A stretch of 51,448 nucleotides of DNA from an uncultured Ectothiorhodospiraceae bacterium (lineage in GTDB: Bacteria; Pseudomonadota; Gammaproteobacteria; XJ16; Halofilaceae): contig CAJXKK010000019.1 in NCBI GenBank assembly GCA_913055615.1, forward strand, positions 1-51,448. The letters are read 5' to 3'. Of the stretch, positions 19,353 to 28,367 are shown one piece after another. The first letter of the stretch is position 1. The number at the start of each line of letters is the position of its first letter. The position numbers and the translations under genes were made by a program. The notes below the pieces were generated by a model. The model saw only the letters and a list, made by a program, of their open reading frames with translations. It was not told where the DNA came from and did no database searches.

Positions 19353-20819
19353 TCAAAACGCCATGCACACGTACTTGACTTCGGTGAATTCGGTAATGCC
19401 CTCGTGGCCACCCTCGCGACCCAGACCGGACTGCTTGAAACCGCCGAACGGGATCGGCGCGCCGGTGATCTTCACGCAGTTGACCGCGACCATGCCGTAC
19501 TCGAGATATTCCGACAGGCGCAGTATGCGCGAATTGTCGTGGGTGAACAGATACGCCACCAGGCCATACTCGGTATCGTTGGCGAGCCTGAGGGCCTCGT
19601 CCTCCTCGTCGAACGCGGCGACCGACGCGACCGGGCCGAACGTCTCCTCGCAGGAGATTTTCATCTGCGGCGTGACGTCGGCCAGCACGGTCGGCTGGTA
19701 GAACAGGCCGCCGCGCTCGTGCCGGTCACCGCCGGTGAGCACCCGTGCACCCTGGGCCACCGCGTCATCCACGTGGTCCTGGCATTTGTCGACCGCGCCC
19801 TGGTTCATCAACGGGCCAAGCTCGACGCCTTCCTCGAAGCCGGTGCCGACCTTGAGCCTGTCGGTCGCGGCCTGGAAGTGCTTGAGGAACGTTTCATAGA
19901 TCCCGCGCTGCACGTAGATGCGGTTGGCCGCCAGGCAGTCCTGACCCGTGGTCTGGAATTTCGCCGCCACGGCCATCTCCGCGGCCTCCTTCGGGTCCAT
20001 GTCGTCAAAGGCCAAAAACGGTGCATGGCCGCCGAGCTCCATCGACATCTTCTTTACGGTCTGCGCGCCCTGCTCGATGAGCAGGCGGCCTACCTCGGTG
20101 GAGCCGGTGAACGACATCGCCCGCACCCGGGAGTCGCGGAAGAACTCGCCGCAGATCGGGCGCGCATCGCCGGTGACGACCGAGAACACCCCCTCCGGCA
20201 GACCGGCACGATCGGCCAGTTCGGCCAGCGCCAGCGCCGAGTAGGGCGTCTCGGAGGCCGGGCGTACGATCACCGGGCAGCCGGCCGCGATCGCCGCGGC
20301 CGCCTTGCGCGTGATCATCGCCGCGGGGAAATTCCAGGGCGTGATGCAGGCGACGACGCCCACGGGGTCATGCTGGCTGAACAGCGTGCGCCCATGCAGG
20401 TGCGTCGGGATCGTGCAGCCGTACAGGCGCCGCGCCTCCTCGGCGTACCAGCGGATGAACGAGGCGGCGTAATCGATCTCGCCGCGCGATTCGCCGATCG
20501 GCTTGCCCTGTTCGAGCGTCATCAGCCGCGCCAGGTCTTCCTTGTGGGCGAGCATCTCCGCGTGCCAGGCCATGAGGTGATCGGCGCGCTCATGGGCCAG
20601 CTGGCGCCGCCAGGTCGCCAGCGCCGTGTGCGCCGTATCGATGGCGCGTGCCGTTTCGGGCGCTCCCATGTGCGGGATCGTGCCGAGCGCGCTCTCATCG
20701 GCCGGGTTGGTGACCTCGATCACCCCCTTGTCGTCGGCGGCGTACCATTTGCCGTTGATGTACGCCTGCTCGCGGAACAGGCGCATGTCGTCGAGCTGTA
20801 CCGCGTTACGGGCGCCCAT
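19353..20819 (-). CDS. doeC: NAD(P)-dependent semialdehyde dehydrogenase
   Basis: A 488-residue aldehyde dehydrogenase of the succinate-semialdehyde dehydrogenase branch. It has the coenzyme region VACITPWNFPAAMITRK, FTGSTEVGRLL, the catalytic Glu in SMELGGHAPFLAF (~260) and the nucleophile Cys in FQTTGQDCLAANR (~294). In this context it should oxidise aspartate semialdehyde to aspartate, the last step of ectoine breakdown (DoeC). Its ATG overlaps the ald stop by one base (TGATG), a sign of coupling; a GTG one codon upstream (20822) is the other possible start. Alternative: a true SSADH (GabD). Confidence 0.88.
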   Translation of the reverse strand: MGARNAVQLDDMRLFREQAYINGKWYAADDKGVIEVTNPADESALGTIPHMGAPETARAIDTAHTALATWRRQLAHERADHLMAWHAEMLAHKEDLARLMTLEQGKPIGESRGEIDYAASFIRWYAEEARRLYGCTIPTHLHGRTLFSQHDPVGVVACITPWNFPAAMITRKAAAAIAAGCPVIVRPASETPYSALALAELADRAGLPEGVFSVVTGDARPICGEFFRDSRVRAMSFTGSTEVGRLLIEQGAQTVKKMSMELGGHAPFLAFDDMDPKEAAEMAVAAKFQTTGQDCLAANRIYVQRGIYETFLKHFQAATDRLKVGTGFEEGVELGPLMNQGAVDKCQDHVDDAVAQGARVLTGGDRHERGGLFYQPTVLADVTPQMKISCEETFGPVASVAAFDEEDEALRLANDTEYGLVAYLFTHDNSRILRLSEYLEYGMVAVNCVKITGAPIPFGGFKQSGLGREGGHEGITEFTEVKYVCMAF

Positions 20820-21964
20820 CACGCTGCCTCCGCGTCGGGGCCCTTGCCGTTGTTGATGAAACGCTGCGGGTCCGTGTACTCGCGGCCGAGGTCACGCGCG
20901 GCCGCCTCGTAGGTCACCTGACCACGGCAGACGTTGAGCCCGTTCGCCAGATGCCGGTCCTCGGCGAGTGCTGGCCACACGCCCTTGTTCGCGAGCTTTA
21001 CCACGAACGGCAGCGTCGCGTTGTTGAGCGCGATGGTCGAGGTGCGGGCAACCGCGCCCGGCATGTTGGCCACGCAGTAGTGCACGACGTCATCAATGAT
21101 GTAGGTGGGATCGCTGTGCGTGGTGGCCTTCGTGGTCTCGCAGCAGCCGCCCTGGTCGACCGAAACGTCGACGATCACGGCGCCCGACTTCATGTGCCTG
21201 AGCATGTCGCGCTTGACCAGTTTCGGGGCTGCGGCGCCCGGCAGCAGGACCGTGCCGATGACGAGATCGGCCTCGATCACGCACTGCTCGACGGACTCGA
21301 CCGTCGAGTAGAGCGTGCGGATCCGGCCCATGTACTGGTCGTCGAGCTGGGCCAGGCGGGGCAGGGATTTGTCGAGCACCGTCACGTCGGCGCCCATGCC
21401 GGTGGCCATGCGCGTGGCGTTGTTGCCTGCCACGCCGCCGCCAAGCACCGTCACCTTTGCCGGGCCGACACCGGGCACGCCGCCGAGCAGGAGGCCGCGG
21501 CCGCCCATGATCTTCTCGAGGCAACGCGCGCCCGCCTGGGCGGCCATGCGGCCGGCGACCTCGGACATCGGTGCCAGCAGCGGCAGGCCGCCGCGGTCGC
21601 TGGTGACGGTTTCGTAGGCGATCGCCGTGCAGCCGGACTCCTGCAGGCCGGTCGTCTGTTCCGGGTCCGGCGCCAGATGCAGGAAGGTGAACAGCACCTG
21701 GTCGGGGCGCAACTGGCGCGTCTCGCTCGGCTGTGGTTCTTTGACCTTGACGACCATGTCCGCGCGGGCGAAGACGGTGGCGGCGTCGTCGACGATCTCG
21801 GCGCCGGCGCTGCGGTAATCGTCGTCATAGAAGTCGATGTTGGAACCGGCCTGCGTCTCGACGATGACCTGGTGGCCGTGTTCGACCACTTCGCGCACCG
21901 ATGTGGGTGTCAGTCCGACGCGGTTCTCGTTCGTCTTGATCTCTTTCGGTACACCCAGAAGCAT
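20819..21964 (-). CDS. ald: alanine dehydrogenase
   Basis: A 381-residue NAD-dependent L-alanine dehydrogenase that interconverts alanine and pyruvate plus ammonia. The N-terminal [17 protein letters not shown] signature, the catalytic Lys/His region KVKEPQP and FTFLHLAPD, and the Rossmann loop [17 protein letters not shown] (~168-184) are all clear. The C-terminal tail is slightly longer than usual. The start at 21964 follows GGGAGA by 7 bp. It is the first gene of the minus-strand ectoine block and overlaps doeC. A sensible role is to recycle alanine made by the transaminase back to pyruvate. Confidence 0.93.
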   Translation of the reverse strand: MLLGVPKEIKTNENRVGLTPTSVREVVEHGHQVIVETQAGSNIDFYDDDYRSAGAEIVDDAATVFARADMVVKVKEPQPSETRQLRPDQVLFTFLHLAPDPEQTTGLQESGCTAIAYETVTSDRGGLPLLAPMSEVAGRMAAQAGARCLEKIMGGRGLLLGGVPGVGPAKVTVLGGGVAGNNATRMATGMGADVTVLDKSLPRLAQLDDQYMGRIRTLYSTVESVEQCVIEADLVIGTVLLPGAAAPKLVKRDMLRHMKSGAVIVDVSVDQGGCCETTKATTHSDPTYIIDDVVHYCVANMPGAVARTSTIALNNATLPFVVKLANKGVWPALAEDRHLANGLNVCRGQVTYEAAARDLGREYTDPQRFINNGKGPDAEAA

Positions 21965-22145
21965 GGTGTTTCTCCCACTGGTTTGGCGGATTCGCAGGGA
22001 CGGGCCTCGGTGGGCCCGCCGAATACGCACAAGGTAGCAAAAGGCCCGGAGATTTGGTCTTGGAACCGCCGGTCGGGCGGAGAAGGAGTTACCGATTTCC
22101 CGGTACAGGCAGAAAAAGATATCGCGCCGTGTCGTGCGAATGCCA

Positions 22146-22174
22146 TTCAGCGACCGCGGGGCTTTTGCTAGAAT
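22146..22174 (+). promoter_or_regulatory. promoter of gltX (extended -10)
   Basis: TGC directly before TAGAAT (22169-22174) makes an extended -10; the -35 position, 17 bp upstream (22146-22151, TTCAGC), is a poor match, as is common with extended -10 promoters. The start codon is 28 bp further on. Confidence 0.5.
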
Positions 22175-22201
22175 GCGCGACCGTTTTCAAGAGCTCTGCC
22201 C

Positions 22202-23617
22202 ATGAGTGTCGTTACCCGCTTCGCCCCGAGCCCGACCGGTTTTTTGCATATCGGGGGTGCCCGCACCGCGCTGTTTTCCTGGCTGCACGCACGCCGTCAC
22301 GGCGGCCGCTTCATCCTGCGCGTGGAGGATACCGATCGTGATCGCTCCACCGAGGAGGCCACGCGTGCGATCCTGGAGGGTATGCACTGGCTCGGCCTTG
22401 ACCATGACGAGGGTCCGTACTTCCAGAGCGAGCGGGGCGAGCGCTATCGCGAAGTGCTCGACGACTGGCTGGCGACGGGCAAGGCGTATTACTGCTTCCG
22501 CACGAAGGAGGAACTCGACGAACTGCGCGAGGCGCAGCGTGCACGCGGCGAGAAACCGCGTTATGACGGCTACTGGCGCGACAATGACGAAACGCCGCCG
22601 GAAGGCGTGACGCCCTGCATCCGGTTCAAAAACCCCCTCGAGGGCGAGGTGGTGTTCGATGACCGGATCCGCGGCCGAGTAGCGGTTGCCAACGCCGAAC
22701 TGGACGATCTGGTCATCTGCCGCTCCGATGGCTCGCCGACCTACAATTTCTGCGTGGTCGTCGATGATTACGACATGGGGGTGACCGACGTCGTCCGCGG
22801 CGATGATCACGTGAGCAACACGCCGCGCCAGATCAACATGCTGCGTGCGCTGGATGTCGAACCGCCGAATTACGCCCACGTGCCCATGATCCTCGGGCCC
22901 GACGGCAAGCGCCTGTCGAAGCGCCACGGTGCCGTGAGCGTGATGCAGTACGCTGAAGAGGGGTATCTGGCGGAGGCGCTGATGAACTACCTTGTCCGTC
23001 TCGGCTGGGCGCACGGCGATCAGGAGATCTTCTCGCGCGGGGAGATGATCGAGCACTTCGACCTGGGCGACGTGAACCACTCGGCGTCGACCTTCAATCC
23101 GGAGAAACTGCGCTGGCTCAATCAGCAGTACCTGAAATCGCTGCACCCGGACGACGTCGCGTGGCGCCTGCGCTATTACCTCGAACAGGCCGAGATCGAT
23201 CCCGCCAGCGGGCCGCATCTTGCAGACCTGGTCAAGGCGCAGCGCGAGCGCAGCACCACCCTCGTGGAACTCGTCGAGAGCAGCCGCTTCCTGTTCCAGG
23301 ATTTCCTCGAGTGGGACGAAAAGGCCGTGCGCAAGCATCTCGGTGGCGCCGCGACGGAACCCCTTGAGCGGGTGCGCGCCGAACTCGCCGGGCTCGAATT
23401 CCCCGAGGGCTGGAACGCCGCCGCGATCCATGAGGCGATCAGCGGTGTCGCGCAGGAACTCGAACTGGGGATGGGCAAGGTGGCACAGCCGGTACGGGTC
23501 GCCGTCTCCGGCACGCCGGTGTCGCCGCCCATCGATACTACGCTCGAACTGCTCGGGCGCGAGCGCACGCTTTATCGCCTGGACCGGGCGATCGGGCGCA
23601 CGCGCGAGGCGGCCTGA
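22202..23617 (+). CDS. gltX: glutamyl-tRNA synthetase
   Basis: A 471-residue class I synthetase that charges tRNA-Glu. The HIGH motif is at residues 16-19 in FAPSPTGFLHIGGARTAL, and the KMSKS-type loop is DGKRLSKRHGA (~240). The glutamate-pocket text ILRVEDTDRDR, the VRGDDHVSNTPRQ helix and an anticodon-binding C-terminal half (~320-471) are complete. The zinc-knuckle region near ~100-125 keeps only one Cys (AYYCFRTKEELDEL), so zinc binding is probably lost, as in many relatives. A truncated relative, gluQ, lies at 41193-42122. Confidence 0.97.
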   Translation: MSVVTRFAPSPTGFLHIGGARTALFSWLHARRHGGRFILRVEDTDRDRSTEEATRAILEGMHWLGLDHDEGPYFQSERGERYREVLDDWLATGKAYYCFRTKEELDELREAQRARGEKPRYDGYWRDNDETPPEGVTPCIRFKNPLEGEVVFDDRIRGRVAVANAELDDLVICRSDGSPTYNFCVVVDDYDMGVTDVVRGDDHVSNTPRQINMLRALDVEPPNYAHVPMILGPDGKRLSKRHGAVSVMQYAEEGYLAEALMNYLVRLGWAHGDQEIFSRGEMIEHFDLGDVNHSASTFNPEKLRWLNQQYLKSLHPDDVAWRLRYYLEQAEIDPASGPHLADLVKAQRERSTTLVELVESSRFLFQDFLEWDEKAVRKHLGGAATEPLERVRAELAGLEFPEGWNAAAIHEAISGVAQELELGMGKVAQPVRVAVSGTPVSPPIDTTLELLGRERTLYRLDRAIGRTREAA

Positions 23618-23717
23618 GCCCAGTACCGCCCCGGCACCGCGCCACGGGCAGCATCCTTCACACGCCGGGGCCTCCGGGCCGTCCGCGCGGTGACGGCATC
23701 CAACGGGGATAGCGCGA

Positions 23718-25997
23718 ATGCAGCAACCTGATCAGCCCGTACTCCGGGATATCGTCCTCGTGGGCGGTGGTCACAGCCACGTAGGCGTCCTGCGGCGCTT
23801 TGCCATGAACCCCGTTCCGGGCGTGCGCCTCACCCTGATCTGCCGGGACAGCCACACGCCGTACTCCGGCATGCTGCCAGGCTACATCGCCGGCCATTAC
23901 GGCTATGACGATGTCCACATCGATCTCGCCCGGCTGGCGGTGTTCGCCGGCGCGCGCTTCTACCACGCCGAGGCGGTCGGCATCGATCGCGGGGCGCGCA
24001 CGGTGCATTGCGCCGACCGCCCCCCGGTCCCGTACGACCAGCTCTCGATCAATATCGGTTCCACGCCCCAGGTCCAGCGCGTGACCGGTGCGGCGGACAA
24101 CGTCGTCCCGGTCAAGCCGATCCATCGCTTCGACGCCCGCTGGCAGGCGCTGCTGGAACGCGTCCGTGCCCACCCCGGGCGCACCCGGATCGCGGTCGTC
24201 GGCGCCGGTGCCGGGGGCGTCGAGCTGACCCTGGCGATGCAGTACCGCCTCCGCGGCGAGCTGCGCGAGCGTGGCCGTGATCCGGACGAGCTGGAGTTGC
24301 ATCTGTTCGATGCCAGCGACGAGATCCTGCCCACACACAACGCCCTTGTGCGCAACCTGTTCGAGCGCACGCTGGTCGACCGGGGGGTCGTCCTGCACCG
24401 GGGCGTCGCCGTCGACGAGGTTACGCCGGGGCTGCTCCATGGCAGCGGCGGCGTTCAGTTGGAAGCCGACGAGATCGTCTGGGTGACCCAGGCCGGCGGT
24501 GCGCCGTGGCTGGAGAACACCGGGCTGGAGCTGGACAAGGGCGGTTTCATCCGCGTGCGCGAGACCCTGCAGACGGTCACCGATGACCGCATCTTCGCCG
24601 CGGGCGATATCGCCAGCATGGATGCCCATCCCCGGGCCAAGTCGGGCGTCTTCGCCGTGCGCATGGGGCCGCCGCTGGCCGAGAACCTGCGCCGCGCGGT
24701 CAAGGGGCGGAGGCTGCGCCCGTACCGCCCGCAGCGTTCGTGGCTCGCCCTGATCAGCACGGGAGACCGCTATGCGGTGGCTTCACGCGGCGCGCTCGCC
24801 CTGCATGGCCGCTGGACCTGGCGCTGGAAGGACTGGATCGACCGGCGCTTCATGGCCAAGTTCAACGATCTGCCGCGCATGGAGGAGGAGGCGAGCGGTT
24901 CCGGCCAGTCCGGCGTGCAGCTCGAGCGCGAGGAGGCCGCCCAGGCCATTTCCGCGGTCGCGATGCGCTGTGGCGGCTGCGGCGCGAAGGTCGGGGCCGG
25001 GACGCTGTCGAATGCGCTCGGCAACCTGCGGCCGATCGCGCGCGACGATATCCTGGTCGGTCTGCATGCCCCCGACGACGCGGCGGTTGTCCGGGTGCCG
25101 CCAGGCATGGCGATGGTCCATACCGTGGATTTCTTCCGCGCCTTCATCGAAGACCCGTATGTGTTCGGTCAGGTGGCGGCCAACCATGCCCTGGGTGACA
25201 TCTTCGCGATGGGCGCGGATCCGCAGAGTGCGATGGCGATCGCGACCGTGCCCCCGGGGCTGGAGAGCAAGGTCGAGGACACGCTGTTTCAGATGATGTC
25301 CGGCGCCCTGGAGATACTGAACGATGCCGAGTGCGCGCTCGTGGGCGGGCACAGCGGCGAGGGGCGTGAACTGGCGCTCGGTTTCGCCATTAACGGGCTG
25401 GTGGCGGATGACGGCAGCAAAACCCTGCAAAAGGGCGGTATGCAGGCCGGCGACTGCCTGATCCTGACCAAGCCGCTGGGCACCGGCACGCTGTTCGCCG
25501 CCCATCCAACGCTCGATGCCCGTGGCCGCTGGATCGATGGCGCCCTCGCGGCGATGTGCCAGTCCAACCGCCGCGGTGCCGCCTGCCTGCTGGAGCATGG
25601 TGCGACCGCCTGCACCGACGTTACCGGCTTCGGCCTGCTCGGGCACCTGGTGGAGATGACCCGGCCCTCGGAGGTGGACGCGGAGGTCGATCTGTCCGCG
25701 TTGCCGGTGCTCGACGGGGCGGAGGAAACCATTGCGGCCGGCGTGCTCAGTTCGCTGCAGCCGGCCAACGTGCGGCTGCGGCGGGCGCTGCGCAACCAGG
25801 CGGAGATGGCGGACCACCCGCGCTATCCGCTGGTCTTCGATCCGCAGACCGCCGGGGGCCTGCTGGCGTCCGTGCCTGCGGAGCGGGCGGAAGATTGCAT
25901 CGCGGCGCTGCACGCCAGCGGCTATGCGGAGGCGACCATCATTGGCCGCGTGCATGCGCAGGGCGAGGCGCTGGAGCCCATCGTCCTCAGGGCCTGA
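23718..25997 (+). CDS. selD: bifunctional NADH dehydrogenase-like/selenide water dikinase (SelD fusion, SenC role)
   Basis: A 759-residue two-domain protein. Residues ~10-380 are a flavin pyridine-nucleotide oxidoreductase of the NDH-2 type (IVLVGGGHSH at 12-21; VVGAGAGGVEL at 160-170; FAAGDIAS at 293-300). Residues ~412-759 are selenophosphate synthetase, which makes selenophosphate from selenide and ATP. The active site is CGGCGAK with Cys421 (equal to E. coli Cys17) and Lys424 (Lys20); the second Cys of E. coli is Ala here. DDAAV, VDFFRAF, NHALGDIFAMGA and DVTGFGLLGH are intact. There is no in-frame UGA, so it is not a selenoprotein. GGGGA lies ~8 bp before the ATG. It ends 11 bp inside senB on the other strand. 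The flavin domain may reduce the selenium source. Confidence is high for the fusion, good for the SenC role. Confidence 0.93.
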   Translation: MQQPDQPVLRDIVLVGGGHSHVGVLRRFAMNPVPGVRLTLICRDSHTPYSGMLPGYIAGHYGYDDVHIDLARLAVFAGARFYHAEAVGIDRGARTVHCADRPPVPYDQLSINIGSTPQVQRVTGAADNVVPVKPIHRFDARWQALLERVRAHPGRTRIAVVGAGAGGVELTLAMQYRLRGELRERGRDPDELELHLFDASDEILPTHNALVRNLFERTLVDRGVVLHRGVAVDEVTPGLLHGSGGVQLEADEIVWVTQAGGAPWLENTGLELDKGGFIRVRETLQTVTDDRIFAAGDIASMDAHPRAKSGVFAVRMGPPLAENLRRAVKGRRLRPYRPQRSWLALISTGDRYAVASRGALALHGRWTWRWKDWIDRRFMAKFNDLPRMEEEASGSGQSGVQLEREEAAQAISAVAMRCGGCGAKVGAGTLSNALGNLRPIARDDILVGLHAPDDAAVVRVPPGMAMVHTVDFFRAFIEDPYVFGQVAANHALGDIFAMGADPQSAMAIATVPPGLESKVEDTLFQMMSGALEILNDAECALVGGHSGEGRELALGFAINGLVADDGSKTLQKGGMQAGDCLILTKPLGTGTLFAAHPTLDARGRWIDGALAAMCQSNRRGAACLLEHGATACTDVTGFGLLGHLVEMTRPSEVDAEVDLSALPVLDGAEETIAAGVLSSLQPANVRLRRALRNQAEMADHPRYPLVFDPQTAGGLLASVPAERAEDCIAALHASGYAEATIIGRVHAQGEALEPIVLRA

Positions 25998-26991
25998 CGG
26001 CCTCCACGGCCCGCACCAGGGCGGCGCGCTCCGCCGCCGGCGTGAACCAGGACGCGCGCTCGCTGCAGCGCGCTCTGAGGGTATCGAGGAAGTCGGGCTC
26101 GCGTTCGGCGCGCAGGAGCAGTGCCCGCAGGGCCTGGCTGTCGCGCGCGGGAAAATAAGCGGGGTAGTCCGCGCCCAGCAGGCCGCGGTTGCCCGGGATG
26201 TCGGAGGCGATCACGGGCAGGCCCGCGACACAGGCCTCGGAGACGACATTGGCGCCGCCTTCCATGACCGAACTCATGACCATGGCACGGGAGCGGGCCA
26301 TGAGTCGCCGGATCTGCCAGTGGGGGCGCTCCCCCTGCCAGACAAAACGCGGATTGCGCGCCTGTTCGGCCCGCGCGGCCTCGGCCTGGTCGTCGCTGTG
26401 CGCGCGCCCGGCGTGGACGACGCGGATCGATGAATCCGTCGGCAGACCGCGCGCGGCAAGGGCCGCGCGCAGCGGATCCTTCTCCGCCCGCAGGTGCCCG
26501 ATGACGCAGACGGTGAAATGCCGCCGGGACGGCCCGGGGCGCCCCGCGGGCAGCGGCGCGGCGGACTGGTGCACGATATGCAGGCGCGCATGAAACCGTG
26601 AGGGTATGTCGAAGCGAACGTCGTCGTGTAAACCGATCAGCGCATGCGCCCGGTCCATTGCCGCGTGCGTGGTCTGCCGGTGGCTCGACTGAAAGCGATA
26701 GATGTCGGTACCGGTGAGGGCGACGATCAAGGGCCGTTCGGGCCAGCGATCGCTGAATGCCTCGATGGCCTCGGCGCTGCGCCACGCGTGCAGTGCTACC
26801 ATAAGATCGCCGGCCCGCGCGGTGTGCTCTGCCGCGTCGGCGGGCTCACGGATCGACACCCGATAGCCCGATTCCCGCAGGAAACGGGCCCAGCGACCCG
26901 CGGTGGCGCGGTTGCCGGCCCGCGAGCGCGGGGGTGCAGGCGTCACGAGCGTGACCGCTGGACCCGAGCGAACAGGCAAGGAGTTCTCCAT
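25987..26991 (-). CDS. senB: selenosugar synthase-like GT-B glycosyltransferase
   Basis: A 334-residue glycosyltransferase of the GT-B fold. The N-terminal VTLVTPAPPRSRAGNR and RWARFLRESGYRV match the start of the TIGR04348/SenB type, which joins selenophosphate and UDP-sugar to a selenosugar. LTGTDIYRF (~96), VIGHLRAEKDPLRAALAA (~170) and the donor-site MEGGANVVSEA with its Glu (~255) are visible. The gene lies antisense between senC and senA. Its ATG at 26991 shares two bases with the senA ATG, and its stop region overlaps senC by 11 bp. An in-frame TTG at 26979 with GGAG before it is another possible start. Name given from family memory and context. Confidence 0.85.
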   Translation of the reverse strand: MENSLPVRSGPAVTLVTPAPPRSRAGNRATAGRWARFLRESGYRVSIREPADAAEHTARAGDLMVALHAWRSAEAIEAFSDRWPERPLIVALTGTDIYRFQSSHRQTTHAAMDRAHALIGLHDDVRFDIPSRFHARLHIVHQSAAPLPAGRPGPSRRHFTVCVIGHLRAEKDPLRAALAARGLPTDSSIRVVHAGRAHSDDQAEAARAEQARNPRFVWQGERPHWQIRRLMARSRAMVMSSVMEGGANVVSEACVAGLPVIASDIPGNRGLLGADYPAYFPARDSQALRALLLRAEREPDFLDTLRARCSERASWFTPAAERAALVRAVEAVRP

Positions 26992-28327
26992 GATCGAGGT
27001 TCCCGATAGTCGGCGGCTGCCCGCCGAAGAACTGGCCGCCATGCTGACGGATGCCCGCCGGCGCACGTACGAGTTGACCGACGATCTGACGGGCGATCGG
27101 CAACTCGGGCCCAAGCTTAGCATCGTCAACCCACCGCTCTGGGAACTGGGCCACGTCGGTTTCTTCCACGACTATTTCGCGCTGCGCAAACTGTACGGTC
27201 TGGACGCGTACCAGATCCCGGAGGCGGAGCAGCTCTACGACTCGAGTGCCATCGCGCACGATCCGCGCTGGGAATTGCCGCTGCCCGACCGCGCCCGCAC
27301 GCATGAATACCTCGACCGCATCCAGGCGGCCATGCTGGCGCGTCTGCCCGATGGCGGCGAGGCGAGCGCCGAGCAGACCCACATCTACCAGCTGACGCTG
27401 CTGCACGAGGACATGCACGGCGAGGCGTTCTTCTGGAGCCGCCAGACCCTCGGCGATCCGCAACCGGCGATCACGGTGCCCGACCGACTGCCTTCGGCGG
27501 AGCCGAGCGGACCGTGGCCCGGCGATGTCCAGGTGCCGGGCGGAGAGCACGTACTCGGCTCGGAGGCGGATGCGGAGGCGCCGTTCCGTTTCGACAACGA
27601 GAAACCCGCGCAGCGGCTTGTCGTCGAGCCGTTCTCGATCGCCCGGGCGCCGGTCACCAATGCCGAATTCGAGGCCTTCATCGATGCCGGCGGCTACAAC
27701 GACCCCAGGTGGTGGAGCGAGGAAGGCTGGCAGTACATCCAGGAGCAGGGAGTAACGGCGCCACGCAATTGGCGCGACGGGCCCAATGGGCGTGAGCAGC
27801 GCCTGTTCGACCAGTGGTGGCCGCTGGCGCCGCATCAGCCGGTCTCCTTCGTCAGCTACTGGGAGGCCGAAGCCTGGTGCAACTGGGCCGGGCGGCGGCT
27901 GCCGACCGAGCTCGAGTGGGAGGTCGCCGCGAGTCGCGTGCCCGACGCCTCGGGCCGGGAACTGACGCCCGGTAAACGGATCTATCCGTGGGGCGATGAA
28001 CGCCCCGAAGCGCGCCACGCCAACCTCGACGGCTATCGGCTCGGCCGGGTGGATGTCGCCGCGCTGCCGGATGGGGACAGCGGCTGCGGCTGCCGGCAGA
28101 TGCTGGGCAATGTCTGGGAGTGGACCAGCAGCCTGTTCCGACCCTATCCGGGCTTCGAGGCCGGGCTGTACCGAGACTATTCGCAGCCGTGGTTCAAGGA
28201 GGATCGACGCGTGCTGCGCGGCGGCGCCTGGCCGACCCGGCCGCGCCTCGTGCACAACATGCACCGCAACTTCTTCCTGCCGGGGCGCAACGACCTGTTC
28301 ACCGGCTTCCGGACCTGTGCACGCTGA
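26990..28327 (+). CDS. senA: selenoneine synthase-like EgtB homologue (non-heme iron C-Se/C-S bond enzyme)
   Basis: A 445-residue protein with an N-terminal DinB-like four-helix domain (~10-155) and a C-terminal formylglycine-generating-enzyme/SUMF1 lectin fold (~180-445). The iron triad is visible as His55 (WELGHVGFF), His139 and His143 (LLHEDMHGEAFFW). Typical FGE text follows: PVTNAEFEAFIDAGGY, QPVSFVSYWEAEAWCNWAG, RLPTELEWEVAAS, MLGNVWEWTSS and the end FLPGRNDLFTGFRTCAR. The family joins hercynine to a thiol or selenosugar. Because senB, SelD and egtD are beside it, selenoneine synthase (SenA) is preferred over ergothioneine EgtB. AAGGAG (26978-26983) supports the ATG at 26990. Confidence 0.88.
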   Translation: MIEVPDSRRLPAEELAAMLTDARRRTYELTDDLTGDRQLGPKLSIVNPPLWELGHVGFFHDYFALRKLYGLDAYQIPEAEQLYDSSAIAHDPRWELPLPDRARTHEYLDRIQAAMLARLPDGGEASAEQTHIYQLTLLHEDMHGEAFFWSRQTLGDPQPAITVPDRLPSAEPSGPWPGDVQVPGGEHVLGSEADAEAPFRFDNEKPAQRLVVEPFSIARAPVTNAEFEAFIDAGGYNDPRWWSEEGWQYIQEQGVTAPRNWRDGPNGREQRLFDQWWPLAPHQPVSFVSYWEAEAWCNWAGRRLPTELEWEVAASRVPDASGRELTPGKRIYPWGDERPEARHANLDGYRLGRVDVAALPDGDSGCGCRQMLGNVWEWTSSLFRPYPGFEAGLYRDYSQPWFKEDRRVLRGGAWPTRPRLVHNMHRNFFLPGRNDLFTGFRTCAR

Positions 28328-28367
28328 ACGGACCAATTCCACGAAAACGAACGAGAAGGGGTTTGCA

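Noticed and set aside
23718-25997. SelD as a selenoprotein or as proof of selenocysteine use
   Set aside because: The active-site residue is Cys421, the frame has no internal UGA, and no selA, selB or tRNA-Sec is in the window.
26990-28327. Plain ergothioneine pathway (EgtB)
   Set aside because: No EgtA, EgtC or EgtE gene is nearby, while SelD- and SenB-type genes flank the EgtB homologue. Kept as the alternative reading to be tested by phylogeny.
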